The notes below the pieces were generated by a model. That model did not search any database. It worked only from the letters and a program-made list of their open reading frames with translations, and was not told the origin of the DNA. The position numbers and the translations under genes were made by a program. DNA of 64,000 nt from JALYJG01 sp033763555 (lineage in GTDB: Bacteria; Pseudomonadota; Alphaproteobacteria; UBA9219). How positions within the stretch are numbered: the first letter of the stretch is position 1; each line of letters opens with the position of its first letter. The stretch is taken from NCBI GenBank assembly GCA_033763555.1, contig JANRKK010000043.1:1-64000 (forward strand), written 5' to 3'. Shown one piece after another: positions 36,768 through 46,395 of this stretch.

Positions 36768-38170
36768 TGGCGAAGAAGCGCGCCGCCAAAGCCAATCCCA
36801 TCTGGGGCGGGCATTACACATCCGGCCCTGCCGCGATCATGGCCGAGATCAATGTTTCGGTGGATGTCGATCAGCGGCTTTACGCGCAGGATATTGCGGC
36901 GTCGCAGGCCCACGCCGCGATGCTGGCGAAGCAGGGCATTATCAGCCGCAAGGACGGCAAGGCGATCATCGATGGCCTCGACAAAATCCGCCGCGAGATT
37001 GCCAGCGGCAAATTCAAATTCTCCCGCGCGCTCGAAGACGTGCATATGAATATCGAAGCGCGGCTGAAGGAGTTGATCGGCGATGCCGCCGGTCGCCTGC
37101 ACACCGCACGGTCACGCAATGATCAGGTAGCGACGGATTTCCGCCTCTGGCTGCGCGATGCTATCGATAGCCTCGACAAGGCACTGCAAGATTTACAAAA
37201 AGCCCTGCTGGCACAGGCACAGAAACATGCCGGTTTGCTGATGCCCGGCTTCACGCATCTCCAGCCAGCGCAGCCAGTAACCTTCGGCCATCATCTGCTC
37301 GCCTATGTGGAGATGATCGGCCGCGACCGCGCGCGTTTGCAGAATTGCCGCAAGCGCCTGAATGAATCGCCGCTCGGTGCTGCGGCGCTGGCAGGAACCT
37401 CCTTCCCCATCGACCGTGCCATGACGGCGAAGGCGCTCGGTTTTGATCGGCCAATGGCGAATTCCATCGACGCCGTATCGTCGCGCGATTTTGCTTTGGA
37501 GTTCCTTGCCGCCGCCAGCATCGCGGGCATGCATCTGTCACGCCTTGCGGAAGAAATTGTTATCTGGGTTAATCCGCGTTTCGGTTTCATCACTTTGTCC
37601 GAAGCCTTCACGACGGGCAGCTCCATCATGCCACAGAAGCGCAACCCGGACGCGGCGGAACTGGTACGCGCCAAAACGGGCCGCCTGCTCGGTGCTTTCA
37701 CGACGCTGCTGACCGTGATGAAAGGGCTTTCGCTCGCCTACGCCAAGGATATGCAGGAAGATAAGGAACATGTGTTCGATGCCGCCGATACGCTGCGCCT
37801 GATGGTCGCGGCCATGGCAGGCATGGCGCGGGACATGAAACCCAACCGTGCTGCGCTGGAGCGTGCGATGGGTGAAGGCTTTATCACCGCAACCGATCTT
37901 GCCGACTGGCTGGTGCGCGAGGCGAATGTGCCGTTCCGCGACGCCCATCATATTACGGGCAAAATCGTGCAGCTGGCCGAAAAGAAGAAATGCGGTTTGG
38001 AAAAGCTCAGTCTCGTCGAGATGAAAAAAATCGACAGCCGCATCACAAAAGACGTATTCTCGGTCCTGCGCCCGGCCAATGCCGTGAAAAGCCGCAACAG
38101 TTTCGGCGGCACGGCGCCCGATCAGGTGAAAAAGGCCGTTCAGGCCGCTAAGGGAAGGTTTTTGAAATGA
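36767..38170 (+). CDS. argH: Argininosuccinate lyase
   Basis: 467 residues, normal length. Signature [20 protein letters not shown], the [20 protein letters not shown] region and [18 protein letters not shown] are all present. It splits argininosuccinate into arginine and fumarate, the last step of arginine synthesis. The active-site serine sits in the flexible SSIMPQK loop. The start overlaps the trpS stop, and the stop overlaps the cobS start (ATGA), so trpS-argH-cobS appear to be read together, an unusual mixture of functions. Confidence 0.97.
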   Translation: MAKKRAAKANPIWGGHYTSGPAAIMAEINVSVDVDQRLYAQDIAASQAHAAMLAKQGIISRKDGKAIIDGLDKIRREIASGKFKFSRALEDVHMNIEARLKELIGDAAGRLHTARSRNDQVATDFRLWLRDAIDSLDKALQDLQKALLAQAQKHAGLLMPGFTHLQPAQPVTFGHHLLAYVEMIGRDRARLQNCRKRLNESPLGAAALAGTSFPIDRAMTAKALGFDRPMANSIDAVSSRDFALEFLAAASIAGMHLSRLAEEIVIWVNPRFGFITLSEAFTTGSSIMPQKRNPDAAELVRAKTGRLLGAFTTLLTVMKGLSLAYAKDMQEDKEHVFDAADTLRLMVAAMAGMARDMKPNRAALERAMGEGFITATDLADWLVREANVPFRDAHHITGKIVQLAEKKKCGLEKLSLVEMKKIDSRITKDVFSVLRPANAVKSRNSFGGTAPDQVKKAVQAAKGRFLK

Positions 38171-39153
38171 CGAAAGCAGCTTCGGCTAACGACGAAAAAG
38201 GCCTGCCGGACATCAAGGTTTCGGTGCGGCAGACTTTCGGTCTCGACAGCGATTTGCAGGTGCCTGGTTTTTCGCAGGCAGGCGAGCATGTGCCCGATAT
38301 AGATGAATCCTACCGCTTCGACCATGACACCACGCTGGCGATCCTCGCAGGCTTTGCGCATAACCGCCGCGTCATCGTGCAGGGCTATCACGGCACGGGA
38401 AAATCAACGCATATTGAACAAGTGGCGGCGCGCCTCAACTGGCCCTGCATCCGCGTCAATCTCGACAGCCATATCAGCCGTATCGACCTGATCGGCAAGG
38501 ACGCCATCGTCCTGAAAGACGGCAAGCAGGTCACCGAATACCGCGAAGGCATGTTGCCCTGGGCGTTGCAGCATGCCTGCGCCCTTGTGTTCGACGAATA
38601 TGACGCCGGACGCCCGGACGTGATGTTCGTCATCCAGCGCGTGCTGGAGGTTGAAGGTAAGCTGACGCTGCTCGACCAGAATCGCGTCATCCATCCGCAC
38701 CCGGCCTTTCGCCTGTTCGCGACAACCAACACCATCGGCCTCGGCGATACCACAGGGCTTTATCATGGCACGCAGCAGATCAATCAGGGCCAGATGGATC
38801 GCTGGAACATCGTTGCGACGCTCAACTACCTGCCGGAAGACAAGGAAGTGGAGATCGTGCTGGCGAAAGTGCCGGGCTTCAACAACGCCAAAGGCCGCGA
38901 GCAAGTCCGCGCGATGGTCGCGCTGGCGAACCTGACGCGGCAAAGCTTTATGCAGGGCGACATCTCCACCGTCATGTCACCGCGCACGGTCATTACCTGG
39001 GCTGACAACACGAAAATTTTTGGCGACGCCGCAACCGCCTTTCGCCTCAGCTTTCTCAACAAATGCGACGAAGCCGAGCGCCCTGCCATCGCCGAGTTCT
39101 ACCAGCGCTGCATGAATGAAGAGTTGGCAGATATGTCAACACAACAGCAATAA
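38167..39153 (+). CDS. cobS: Cobaltochelatase subunit CobS
   Basis: 328 residues. A MoxR/midasin-like AAA+ ATPase: N-terminal [29 protein letters not shown] (residues about 24-52), Walker [15 protein letters not shown], Walker [11 protein letters not shown] and sensor [20 protein letters not shown]. With CobT it forms the ATPase part of the aerobic cobaltochelatase that puts cobalt into hydrogenobyrinic acid a,c-diamide. Its start overlaps the argH stop. It is separated from cobT by an immunity-like gene. The large subunit cobN is not in the window. Confidence 0.95.
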   Translation: MTKAASANDEKGLPDIKVSVRQTFGLDSDLQVPGFSQAGEHVPDIDESYRFDHDTTLAILAGFAHNRRVIVQGYHGTGKSTHIEQVAARLNWPCIRVNLDSHISRIDLIGKDAIVLKDGKQVTEYREGMLPWALQHACALVFDEYDAGRPDVMFVIQRVLEVEGKLTLLDQNRVIHPHPAFRLFATTNTIGLGDTTGLYHGTQQINQGQMDRWNIVATLNYLPEDKEVEIVLAKVPGFNNAKGREQVRAMVALANLTRQSFMQGDISTVMSPRTVITWADNTKIFGDAATAFRLSFLNKCDEAERPAIAEFYQRCMNEELADMSTQQQ

Positions 39154-39166
39154 GGAAGGCTAAAGA

Positions 39167-39487
39167 ATGAAAATCTCAACATTGCTGCTCACGGCTGTTT
39201 TAGGGATCTTTTTGCACATCTCCGCCACCATGGCCTATGATGCACAAAACATGCCGCCAAACGGCTTTGTACCCGACGAACAAACAGCTGTCCGTATAGC
39301 TGAAGCTGTATGGATTCCTATATATGGCGAGAAGAAAATAGAAAAAGAAAAGCCTTTCAAGGCAGTTTTGAAAGAGGATACATGGCGAGTGACCGGATCA
39401 CTGCCTGAAGGCATGCTCGGCGGTACAGCAATCGCCGAAATTTCAAAGAAAGACGGTCGTATATTATATATTATTCATCAACAGTAG
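39167..39487 (+). CDS. Secreted NTF2-fold immunity-like (YbbC/YhhH-type) protein
   Basis: 106 residues: a signal peptide (residues 1-23, LLLTAVLGIFLHISATMAYD), then a small domain with GFVPDEQTAVRIAEAVWIPI, EKPFKAVLKEDTWRVTGSLP and the GMLGGTAIAEISKKDGRILY tail. This order of motifs matches the family described as NTF2-fold immunity (Imm-NTF2-2) or YbbC/YhhH proteins, which protect against contact-dependent toxins in some bacteria. No toxin gene is beside it. It lies between cobS and cobT (13 bp and 6 bp gaps) and is more AT-rich than both, so it was probably inserted. Confidence 0.7.
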   Translation: MKISTLLLTAVLGIFLHISATMAYDAQNMPPNGFVPDEQTAVRIAEAVWIPIYGEKKIEKEKPFKAVLKEDTWRVTGSLPEGMLGGTAIAEISKKDGRILYIIHQQ

Positions 39488-39493
39488 TGGGAT

Positions 39494-41338
39494 ATGACGG
39501 CAATTGACACCCCCACCGACATCTTCAAACGCGCAACGGCGCTAGCGATCAAGGCCATCGGGCATAAGGCCGAACTGGAAGTTGGCTTCACCACGGAACC
39601 AACAGGCGTTACTGGCTCGCGTGTCAAGATTCCTGCACCATCGCCCGCCCTGCCCCGCACAGAAGTGAATTTTATACGCGGCGCAGCGGATTCTGCCGCA
39701 TTGCGCCTGCGTTACCATAATCCGAAGTTGCACACGAAACAGGCACCGACCAATCAGGTCGCACGTTCTGTGTTCGAGGCGTTGGAGCAGGCACGCTGCG
39801 AAGGCTTGGGCGCTCAAGATATGAAGGGTGTTGCACAGAACCTGACGACACTTCTTGATGAACGCTGCAAACAACAGGGCTTTGAGCGCGCAGGCGCCAA
39901 GGCCGACATTCCGATTGCCGATGTGCTGCGCGTGCTGGCGCATGAAGCCTTTTCCGGTAAACCTCTGCCGAAATCGGCGCAGCGTGCCGCAGAAATCTGG
40001 CGACCATGGATCGAGGAGCGCGTCGGTCCGCATCTCGGCAAATTGCCGGAACTGCTGCACGACCAGAAAGCCTATGCCGCCGAAATTCACCGTATCCTGA
40101 AAGATCTCGATATGGGTGCACCGGGCGGAGAAGAACCCGACGAAGGCGAAAGTGAGGAAAAAGAAAGCTCCTCCGGCACCGATACCAGTGAACAACAAAG
40201 CTCCGCTTCCGAAAGCCAGGGTGAAGATGGCGAAACCGAACAATCCGCCGGGCAGGATATGGCCGAAGGCAGCGATGGCGACGCGGCCGAGCAGCCGCCC
40301 AACGCTGGCATGGGTGAAGACGGCGAAACACCGCAGCATGGCCGCAACTGGCAGGGCGAGGACTGGGAGCTGGAACACGGCCCACGCACAACCTATCGCG
40401 CTTTCACGACACAATTCGATGAAATGGTCGAAGCCGAAGAATTATGCGATGGCGAAGAATTGTCGCGCCTGCGCCTGATGCTCGACCAGCAGGTACGGCA
40501 TGTGCAGGGCGTGATTGTCCGCCTTGCCAACCGCTTGCAACGCCGCTTGATGGCCCAGCAGACACGTTCATGGGATTTTGATCTGGAGGAAGGTCTACTC
40601 GACACTTCGCGGCTTGCACGCATCGTTGCCAGCCCCTCCTACGCGCTCTCCTACAAGCGCGAGAAGCCGATGGATTTCCGCGATACGGTCGTGACTCTGC
40701 TGCTCGACAATTCCGGCTCGATGCGCGGACGGCCAATTACACTGGCCGCCATCAGTGCTGATATTCTTGCCCGCACGCTGGAACGCTGCGGCGTGAAGAC
40801 GGAAATCCTTGGCTTCACCACGCGCGCCTGGAAAGGCGGACTCAGCCGCGACGCCTGGGTGAAATCCGGCAAGATGCCCCTGCCCGGACGGCTGAATGAT
40901 CTGCGCCATATCATTTACAAATCCGCCGACGAGCCCTGGCGGCATGCGCGGCGCAATCTTGGCCTGATGCTGCGTGAAGGCCTGCTGAAGGAAAATATCG
41001 ACGGCGAAGCCCTGCTCTGGGCGCATGCGCGGCTACTGGCGCGGCCGGAGCAACGGCGGATTCTGATGGTCATTTCCGACGGCGCGCCCGTGGATGATTC
41101 AACCTTATCCGTCAATCCAGGAAGTTATCTCGAGCAACATCTGCGCGCCGTGATTGAATGGATTGAAAATCACTCGGATGTCGAGCTGACCGCCATCGGC
41201 ATCGGGCATGACGTCACGCGTTACTATCGCCGCGCCGTGACGATTGCCGACACTGAACAGCTCGGCAGCGTCATGATGGAACAATTGGCAGGGTTGTTTG
41301 ATCAGCCGCGCGGGCGGCGTACCGCCGTCAGCATATAA
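39494..41338 (+). CDS. cobT: Cobaltochelatase subunit CobT
   Basis: 614 residues. N-terminal helical region, a very acidic Glu/Ser/Asp linker (about 215-300: [17 protein letters not shown] and similar), and a C-terminal von Willebrand A domain with the MIDAS motif [11 protein letters not shown] and a later ISDGAPVDD. It pairs with CobS to drive cobalt insertion by CobN. The 3' end overlaps the convergent ubiG gene by 37 bp. It follows the immunity-like gene that splits the cobS-cobT pair. Confidence 0.95.
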   Translation: MTAIDTPTDIFKRATALAIKAIGHKAELEVGFTTEPTGVTGSRVKIPAPSPALPRTEVNFIRGAADSAALRLRYHNPKLHTKQAPTNQVARSVFEALEQARCEGLGAQDMKGVAQNLTTLLDERCKQQGFERAGAKADIPIADVLRVLAHEAFSGKPLPKSAQRAAEIWRPWIEERVGPHLGKLPELLHDQKAYAAEIHRILKDLDMGAPGGEEPDEGESEEKESSSGTDTSEQQSSASESQGEDGETEQSAGQDMAEGSDGDAAEQPPNAGMGEDGETPQHGRNWQGEDWELEHGPRTTYRAFTTQFDEMVEAEELCDGEELSRLRLMLDQQVRHVQGVIVRLANRLQRRLMAQQTRSWDFDLEEGLLDTSRLARIVASPSYALSYKREKPMDFRDTVVTLLLDNSGSMRGRPITLAAISADILARTLERCGVKTEILGFTTRAWKGGLSRDAWVKSGKMPLPGRLNDLRHIIYKSADEPWRHARRNLGLMLREGLLKENIDGEALLWAHARLLARPEQRRILMVISDGAPVDDSTLSVNPGSYLEQHLRAVIEWIENHSDVELTAIGIGHDVTRYYRRAVTIADTEQLGSVMMEQLAGLFDQPRGRRTAVSI

Positions 41339-42057
41339 TTCACGCCCAGGTCGGATGGGCTGAGCTGAAACTCACCGCGTAGCGGGTTGAAAATCATTCC
41401 GGTTAAGTCGGTTGTTTTCAGCTCGACATCATCCAAATGGCCAACCAATTCCGACGGCCTTAGAAACTTCTGCCACTGATGCGTACCTTTAGGCACCCAG
41501 CCGAGCACATATTCTGCTGCAACGATACCAAGCAAAAAACTTTTCGGTGTGCGGTTGAGCGTTGACATGATCAACAAGCCATTCGGCTGCAGCAGTGAAG
41601 TCAGACATCCGATAAAAGATTCCAAATCCGCCACATGCTCGACGATTTCCAGAGCGGTGATAAGGTCATAGCGATTTTTCTTCCGGGTCCATGCCTCAAC
41701 GCTACCGACCTGATAATCGATCTTTAAACCGCTTCCCTTCGCATGCGCGCGGGCGACGGTAATACCTTCTTCCGATGCATCGAGCCCTGTCACCTGCCCG
41801 CCCATGCGTGTCATGGGCTCAGCCAGCAAGCCGCCGCCGCAACCGACATCGAGGATTTTCAAATCTTTCAGCGCATGGCGGGATTCCGGGTTGCGTCCAA
41901 AATGCTCGCAAGCCTGATCGCGGATATATTCCAGCCTTATGGGATTAAGCTTGTGCAGGGGCCGGAAGGAACCTTCCGGATTCCACCAATCCGCCGCATG
42001 ACGCGAGAATTGCGAGATTTCCTCGGTGGCGACACTGGCAGCGGAACGACGGGACAT
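41302..42057 (-). CDS. ubiG: Ubiquinone biosynthesis O-methyltransferase
   Basis: 251 residues. N-terminal [29 protein letters not shown] (around residues 17-45) is the UbiG hallmark, followed by SAM motif [25 protein letters not shown] and [12 protein letters not shown], then a C-terminal HQWQKFLRP membrane-association region. It performs both O-methylations in ubiquinone synthesis. The gene's last 37 bp overlap the cobT 3' end on the other strand. It diverges from lysC across about 90 bp. Confidence 0.96.
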   Translation of the reverse strand: MSRRSAASVATEEISQFSRHAADWWNPEGSFRPLHKLNPIRLEYIRDQACEHFGRNPESRHALKDLKILDVGCGGGLLAEPMTRMGGQVTGLDASEEGITVARAHAKGSGLKIDYQVGSVEAWTRKKNRYDLITALEIVEHVADLESFIGCLTSLLQPNGLLIMSTLNRTPKSFLLGIVAAEYVLGWVPKGTHQWQKFLRPSELVGHLDDVELKTTDLTGMIFNPLRGEFQLSPSDLGVNYMLTAVRRPRG

Positions 42058-42150
42058 AGCGGGCTTGCGCGTTGAAGGTAAAGAAAGCTATCAATAACGC
42101 CGACAATCTTGAACCGCAAGCATAGTTCCCAAAAGGCTTAAACAGTCCCC

Positions 42151-43386
42151 ATGTCCATTCTTGTCATGAAATTCGGCGGTACGTCCGTCGGCGATATTGA
42201 GCGTATTAAGAACGCCGCCGCCAAGGTCGCCGAAGAAGTGCGCCGGGGTCACAAGGTGGCTGTCGTGGTCTCCGCCATGGCGGGCATGACGGACCAGCTG
42301 ATCAGCCACTGCCGCGCCGTTTCGCCGCACCACGACCCGCGCGAGCATGACGCCGTGGTCTCGACCGGCGAACAGATTACCGCGGGGCTTATGGCGATGG
42401 CACTGCAACAGCGCGGCTTGAACGCACGCTCCTGGCAAGGCTGGCAGGTGCCACTACAGACTGACTCCTCGCATGGCAAAGCACGCGTCATAGATGTGAA
42501 GGGCGACGAATTTCGCAAACATATTGATGGTGGCGAGGTCGGCGTGATGGCCGGGTTTCAGGGCGTGACGAAAGATGGCAGCATCACCACGCTCGGCCGT
42601 GGCGGCTCGGACACTTCGGCCGTGGCGCTCGCCATAGCGCTCAAGGCCGACCGCTGCGACATCTACACCGATGTCGATGGCGTCTACACTACCGACCCGC
42701 GTATTGTAGCGAAGGCGCGCAAGATGGAACGCATCGCCTATGAAGAAATGCTGGAGCTCGCCTCGCTCGGCGCCAAGGTACTGCAGACGCGGTCGGTCGA
42801 GATGGCGATGCGCTACCGCATGCCTGTGCAGGTGCTTTCCACTTTTGATAACGCCGTCGGCAGCGACCTGCCCGGCACGCTCGTAACCGATGGAGACGAA
42901 ACCATGGAACAGAACATTGTCACCGGCATCGCCTATACCCGCGACGAAGCCAAAATCACCCTCGTCAAAGTGTCTGACAAACCAGGTATCGCTGCTGCCG
43001 TGTTCGGCCCCCTCGCCCGCGCAGGCGTCAATGTCGATATGATTGTGCAGACAGCCGCCGCCGACGGGCAAGCCACAGATATTACTTTTACCGTGGGTAA
43101 AAACGATCTCGACCGCGCCAAAAAAGTCCTTGAAGGCGAACAGAAAAATATCAGCTACACCAAGCTTCTCTCTGCCGCCGATGTAACGAAGATTTCATTG
43201 ATCGGCGTCGGCATGCGCAGCCATCCAGGCGTTGCCGCAACGATGTTCGAGACGCTGGCGGAAAAGAAAATCAATATTCAGGTGATCGAAACATCGGAAA
43301 TCAATGTCAGCGTGTTGATCGCCGAGGAATATACCGAACTCGCCCTCCGCGCCCTGCATACAGCCTATGGGCTGGATGGGAAGTAA
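42151..43386 (+). CDS. lysC: Aspartate kinase
   Basis: 411 residues. Catalytic part: LVMKFGGTSVGDIERI, VVVSAMAGMTDQL, STGEQITAGL and TTLGRGGSDTSAVALA. C-terminal part: two ACT domains (ITLVKVSDKPGIAAAVFGPLA and ISLIGVGMRSHPGVAATMFE) for feedback inhibition. It phosphorylates aspartate at the head of the lysine, threonine, methionine and diaminopimelate pathways. The length matches the alphaproteobacterial single-function type. It diverges from ubiG and is followed by a hypothetical gene with its own promoter. Confidence 0.97.
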   Translation: MSILVMKFGGTSVGDIERIKNAAAKVAEEVRRGHKVAVVVSAMAGMTDQLISHCRAVSPHHDPREHDAVVSTGEQITAGLMAMALQQRGLNARSWQGWQVPLQTDSSHGKARVIDVKGDEFRKHIDGGEVGVMAGFQGVTKDGSITTLGRGGSDTSAVALAIALKADRCDIYTDVDGVYTTDPRIVAKARKMERIAYEEMLELASLGAKVLQTRSVEMAMRYRMPVQVLSTFDNAVGSDLPGTLVTDGDETMEQNIVTGIAYTRDEAKITLVKVSDKPGIAAAVFGPLARAGVNVDMIVQTAAADGQATDITFTVGKNDLDRAKKVLEGEQKNISYTKLLSAADVTKISLIGVGMRSHPGVAATMFETLAEKKINIQVIETSEINVSVLIAEEYTELALRALHTAYGLDGK

Positions 43387-43438
43387 ACTTAACCATATAA
43401 CTCATTGAAAAACCCGCTCTGAAAACATGGCAAAAAAG

Positions 43439-43467
43439 TTGTCGGCGCATGCAATCAATCGTATATC
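43439..43467 (+). promoter_or_regulatory. Promoter candidate of the 43507 gene
   Basis: TTGTCG (43439-43444) and TATATC (43462-43467) are spaced by 17 bp, about 40 bp before the ATG, with AGAGGAG as the ribosome site. Matches a sigma-70-type promoter fairly well. Confidence 0.45.
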
Positions 43468-43506
43468 TGTACATGAGATTCAAAATCGATTTTAGAGGAG
43501 ATTGGA

Positions 43507-44037
43507 ATGTCAAATTTAATATGGGGCTACATGATGGAAGAAGTTGGTCATGTTGCCGCGATATATGAAGAGATGTCGCGCCGAACAAATCCAAATTTCA
43601 CATGGACACAGGAACAGACAGCGGATGACGTTTGCCATAATGGGAAAGGCTACATCCGAATAAGCTGTGCTCAGGATGTAGAAGTATTGCAGCGCGGCGC
43701 ATGGTACCGCGATGGAAGCTACAAAGATCCAGTTTACGGTTTGCGCATGGGTTACGAGCATCCCCACAGCGTTCACGGCCTCTTCATTAACCCGGAAACT
43801 GCAAATGCGGCAGGTCAAGTCTTGTTGGAGTATAGGTTACCAACTGTGAACAATCAGGACCTCTCTAGCCTTGGCATAGAGGTAGCCGGAAGACCCGTTG
43901 TTGATTTGAGACTGCCGCCAAAATTCGGTGCATCCATGCTTCTAACGTACAATGAGATTCCTGTCTCTCCCGATCGGGAAACAGCTCTTGCAAGGCTTCA
44001 GGAAAGATTTCAGCCGACAAAGGCTATCCCTGCCTAA
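43507..44037 (+). CDS. Hypothetical protein
   Basis: 176 residues, not recognised. The ATG has AGAGGAG 7 nt upstream and a plausible promoter before that. The protein is soluble, with a helical start (MMEEVGHVAAIYEEMSRR) and a strand-rich middle (KGYIRISCAQDVEVLQRGAWY, YEHPHSVHGLFIN, AGQVLLEYRLPTV). No signal peptide, membrane helix or metal motif is obvious. Its composition is lower in GC than lysC, suggesting a later arrival. It stands between lysC and a short-chain dehydrogenase on the same strand, without overlap. Confidence 0.65.
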   Translation: MSNLIWGYMMEEVGHVAAIYEEMSRRTNPNFTWTQEQTADDVCHNGKGYIRISCAQDVEVLQRGAWYRDGSYKDPVYGLRMGYEHPHSVHGLFINPETANAAGQVLLEYRLPTVNNQDLSSLGIEVAGRPVVDLRLPPKFGASMLLTYNEIPVSPDRETALARLQERFQPTKAIPA

Positions 44038-44085
44038 CCCACTTCTCAGGGTTGTCACAGTCCTGAGACATGCTAATAAATAGCC

Positions 44086-44811
44086 ATGTCCACCGTTCTC
44101 ATCACCGGGGCCAGCCGCGGGCTTGGGCTTGAATTTGTCCGGCAATATGCCGCCGATGGCTGGAATGTCATCGCCGCCTGCCGCGCGCCGGACAAGGCTG
44201 CCGAGCTACAGATGCTGGCGCAAAACAAAAATGTCCGCATCGAGGCGCTGGATGTCATCAGTGCTCCCTCCATCGCCACACTGGCAGCCAAGCTGAAAGA
44301 CACCGCCATCGATGTTCTGATCAACAATGCCGGGGTTTTCTCAGGCACAGGCCGCGATGGCCGCCATTTCATGGAAGCCGAAGATACCACCCAGTCTTTC
44401 GGTACGCTCGACCCCGTCGCATGGGACAAGGTTTTGCAGGCCAACGCCATCGCGCCGATTATGGTGACGCAGGCTTTGGTGCCGAACATTCTTAAAGGCA
44501 AAGACCGCAAGATCATCATGATCACCAGCCGCATGGGCTCGATTGAAATGGCCAAGGAAGGTGACATCGCCTATCGCAGCAGCAAGGCCGCGCTCAACGC
44601 CGCGATGAAAAATATCTCCATCACACTGAAGAGCGACCAGGTCATTGTCGTCAGCTTCCATCCCGGTTGGGTCAAAACCGACATGGGCGGTGCGAATGCC
44701 GAAATCACCCCCGGCGAGAGCATTGCAGGCATGCGCAAAGTCATTGTCGGATTAACGATGAAAGATTCAGGCAAATTCCTTGGCTACGATGGAAAAATAT
44801 ATCCGTGGTAG
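44086..44811 (+). CDS. Short-chain dehydrogenase/reductase
   Basis: 241 residues. Classical SDR: NAD(P)-binding TGASRGLGLEF near the N-terminus, VLINNAGVF (NNAG motif), the catalytic Ser in IIMITSRMGS, and the YxxxK site YRSSKAAL. A C-terminal HPGWVKTDMGG is typical of the C-factor-like group. The substrate is unknown. It is followed 10 bases after its stop by a G/C-rich inverted repeat that begins a DUF559 cassette. GC content fits the genome. Confidence 0.9.
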   Translation: MSTVLITGASRGLGLEFVRQYAADGWNVIAACRAPDKAAELQMLAQNKNVRIEALDVISAPSIATLAAKLKDTAIDVLINNAGVFSGTGRDGRHFMEAEDTTQSFGTLDPVAWDKVLQANAIAPIMVTQALVPNILKGKDRKIIMITSRMGSIEMAKEGDIAYRSSKAALNAAMKNISITLKSDQVIVVSFHPGWVKTDMGGANAEITPGESIAGMRKVIVGLTMKDSGKFLGYDGKIYPW

Positions 44812-44820
44812 ACACACAAT

Positions 44821-44865
44821 AGCCCCCCCCCCCAAACCCCACCCCCCAAAGGGGGAGGGGCTTTG
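44821..44865. repeat. Left inverted repeat of the DUF559 cassette
   Basis: A run of 11 C, then CCCCACCCCCCAAAGGGGG and AGGGGCTTTG. Its reverse complement matches 45261-45309 imperfectly (both begin CAAAGCCC and share the CCCTTTGGGGGG core). The 11-C run is a likely site of length variation or assembly error. Confidence 0.6.
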
Positions 44866-45327
44866 CGCCCGCTTAAAAAAGGCAAGATTGTAAAATTTGC
44901 AAAGCGTACAGCTACAAAGATTGATATCGCTCGCGCACGCGCTCTCCGTCGTGGTATGTCTAAAGCTGAACGCATCTTATGGAAAAAATTGCGAGAATTC
45001 CCGCCTGAATCAGGACTGACATTTCGACGGCAGCATCCTGTTCACCCTTATGTTCTGGATTTTGCCTGTATAAAAATTAAACTGGCTGTAGAAATTGATC
45101 GGATGTCACATGACAATCGCCAGACCTACGACCACAAACGCGACTTATATCTCATGAAAAAAGGATATGTCGTCATACGTTTTGCAAATGAAGCTGTTTT
45201 AAATAATATCGATAGCATCATGGAAACAATTAATCGTGAAGCCGGAAAGTTGGTCCACACCAAAGCCCTCCACCCTTGGGGGGAGGGTTGGGCGGGGGGT
45301 TCGGAAGCTCAGCAGGCCGTCCCATGA
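44863..45327 (+). CDS. DUF559 nuclease-like protein
   Basis: 154 residues from a TTG start; ATG at 44959 (MSKAERILWKKLR) is an alternative. The core is DUF559, a Vsr/restriction-endonuclease-like fold: RRGMSKAERILWKKLR, FRRQHPVHPYVLDFACIKIKLAVEID and the DHKRDLYLMKKGYVVIRF motif (given as separate pieces of one span). The D...E-x-D pattern in LDFACIKIKLAVEID resembles the nuclease site. The last 25 residues are encoded by the right inverted repeat and are probably accidental. The gene fills the space between two inverted repeats, suggesting a self-contained mobile cassette. Its stop overlaps the next start (ATGA). Confidence 0.8.
   Translation: MRPLKKGKIVKFAKRTATKIDIARARALRRGMSKAERILWKKLREFPPESGLTFRRQHPVHPYVLDFACIKIKLAVEIDRMSHDNRQTYDHKRDLYLMKKGYVVIRFANEAVLNNIDSIMETINREAGKLVHTKALHPWGEGWAGGSEAQQAVP
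45261..45309. repeat. Right inverted repeat of the DUF559 cassette
   Basis: It begins CAAAGCCC and contains CCTTGGGGGGAGGGTTGGG, an imperfect reverse complement of 44821-44865. The end GGAAGCT corresponds to the GGGGGCT end of the left arm's complement. Confidence 0.6.
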
Positions 45328-46334
45328 CAGCTGTAAGTCCTACTCTCCAACGCCTGTGGCAACGCGGGTGTGATTTTCTCGGCGTACCGCTGGCCATCAT
45401 GGGCGGCGCGATGTCGTGGGTGTCGGAACGCAACCTGGTGGCGGCCATTTCCAATGGCGGCGGCTTTGGCGTGATCGCCTGCGGCTCCATGACGCCTGAA
45501 CTGTTGCAAAGAGAAATTCAGGGCACCAAGGCCCTGACCAGCAAGCCTTTCGGCGTCAACCTGATCACCATGCATCCGCAGCTGGATGCGCTGATCGATG
45601 TCTGCATCGCCGAAAAAATGACGCATATCGTGCTGGCGGGCGGGTTGCCGCCCGCGAATGGCACGAAACGCATCAAGGAAGGCGGCGCGAAGCTGATCTG
45701 CTTTGCGCCCACCGCTGCACTTGGCAAAAAACTGGTACGCATGGGTGCAGATGCACTCGTCATCGAAGGCATGGAAGCAGGCGGGCATATCGGCCCCGTC
45801 AGCACTTCGGTGCTGGCCCAAGAAATTCTTCCGCAAATCCGCGATGTCCCCGTTTTCGTGGCAGGCGGTATCGGACGTGGTGAAGCGATCCTCTCCTACC
45901 TTGAAATGGGCGCATCCGGCGTACAGCTCGGCACGCGCTTTGTTTGTGCCACGGAATGTATCGCCCATCCAAAATTCAAGCAGGCTTTCATCCGCGCCGC
46001 CGCGCGTGATGCTATTCCTTCGGTTCAGCTTGATGCGCGTTTCCCGGTTATTCCCGTCCGCGCACTGTCCAACGAAGGCAACCGCCGCTTCATGGAAAAG
46101 CAGCGCGAAGTGATCGAGCGTTTCGATAAAGGCGAATTCACCAAGGAATCCGCCCAGCTGGAGATCGAGCATTTCTGGGCGGGTGCCCTGCGCCGCGCCG
46201 TCATCGAAGGGGATGTTGAGACAGGCTCGGTCATGGCCGGGCAAAGCGTCGGCATGGTTACGCAGGAACAACCCACCGCCGACATCCTGGCCGAGCTTCT
46301 GGAACAGGCCGAAAAAGCCTTACAAAACAGATAA
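45324..46334 (+). CDS. Nitronate monooxygenase/FabK-like FMN enzyme
   Basis: 336 residues from MTAVSPTLQ; an earlier in-frame start lies inside the inverted repeat. FMN-binding TIM barrel of the 2-nitropropane dioxygenase family: VPLAIMGGAMSWVSERNLVAAISNGGGFGVIACG (about residues 18-50), EGMEAGGHIGP and FVAGGIGRGEAI, with MGASGVQLGTRFVCATEC after it. Members oxidise nitronates or reduce enoyl-ACP. The lack of a clear FabK context leaves the substrate open. Its ATG overlaps the DUF559 stop, and rodZ follows 61 bp downstream. Confidence 0.88.
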   Translation: MTAVSPTLQRLWQRGCDFLGVPLAIMGGAMSWVSERNLVAAISNGGGFGVIACGSMTPELLQREIQGTKALTSKPFGVNLITMHPQLDALIDVCIAEKMTHIVLAGGLPPANGTKRIKEGGAKLICFAPTAALGKKLVRMGADALVIEGMEAGGHIGPVSTSVLAQEILPQIRDVPVFVAGGIGRGEAILSYLEMGASGVQLGTRFVCATECIAHPKFKQAFIRAAARDAIPSVQLDARFPVIPVRALSNEGNRRFMEKQREVIERFDKGEFTKESAQLEIEHFWAGALRRAVIEGDVETGSVMAGQSVGMVTQEQPTADILAELLEQAEKALQNR

Positions 46335-46395
46335 ATAGCCCAAGGCTTTTAAGGCATTCATTGCCTTTTCGTAAGGAATTTCCTAAGGTCGGTTC

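Noticed and set aside
45309..46271. A 320-residue minus-strand frame
   Set aside because: Shadow of the nitronate monooxygenase-like gene, which has family motifs.
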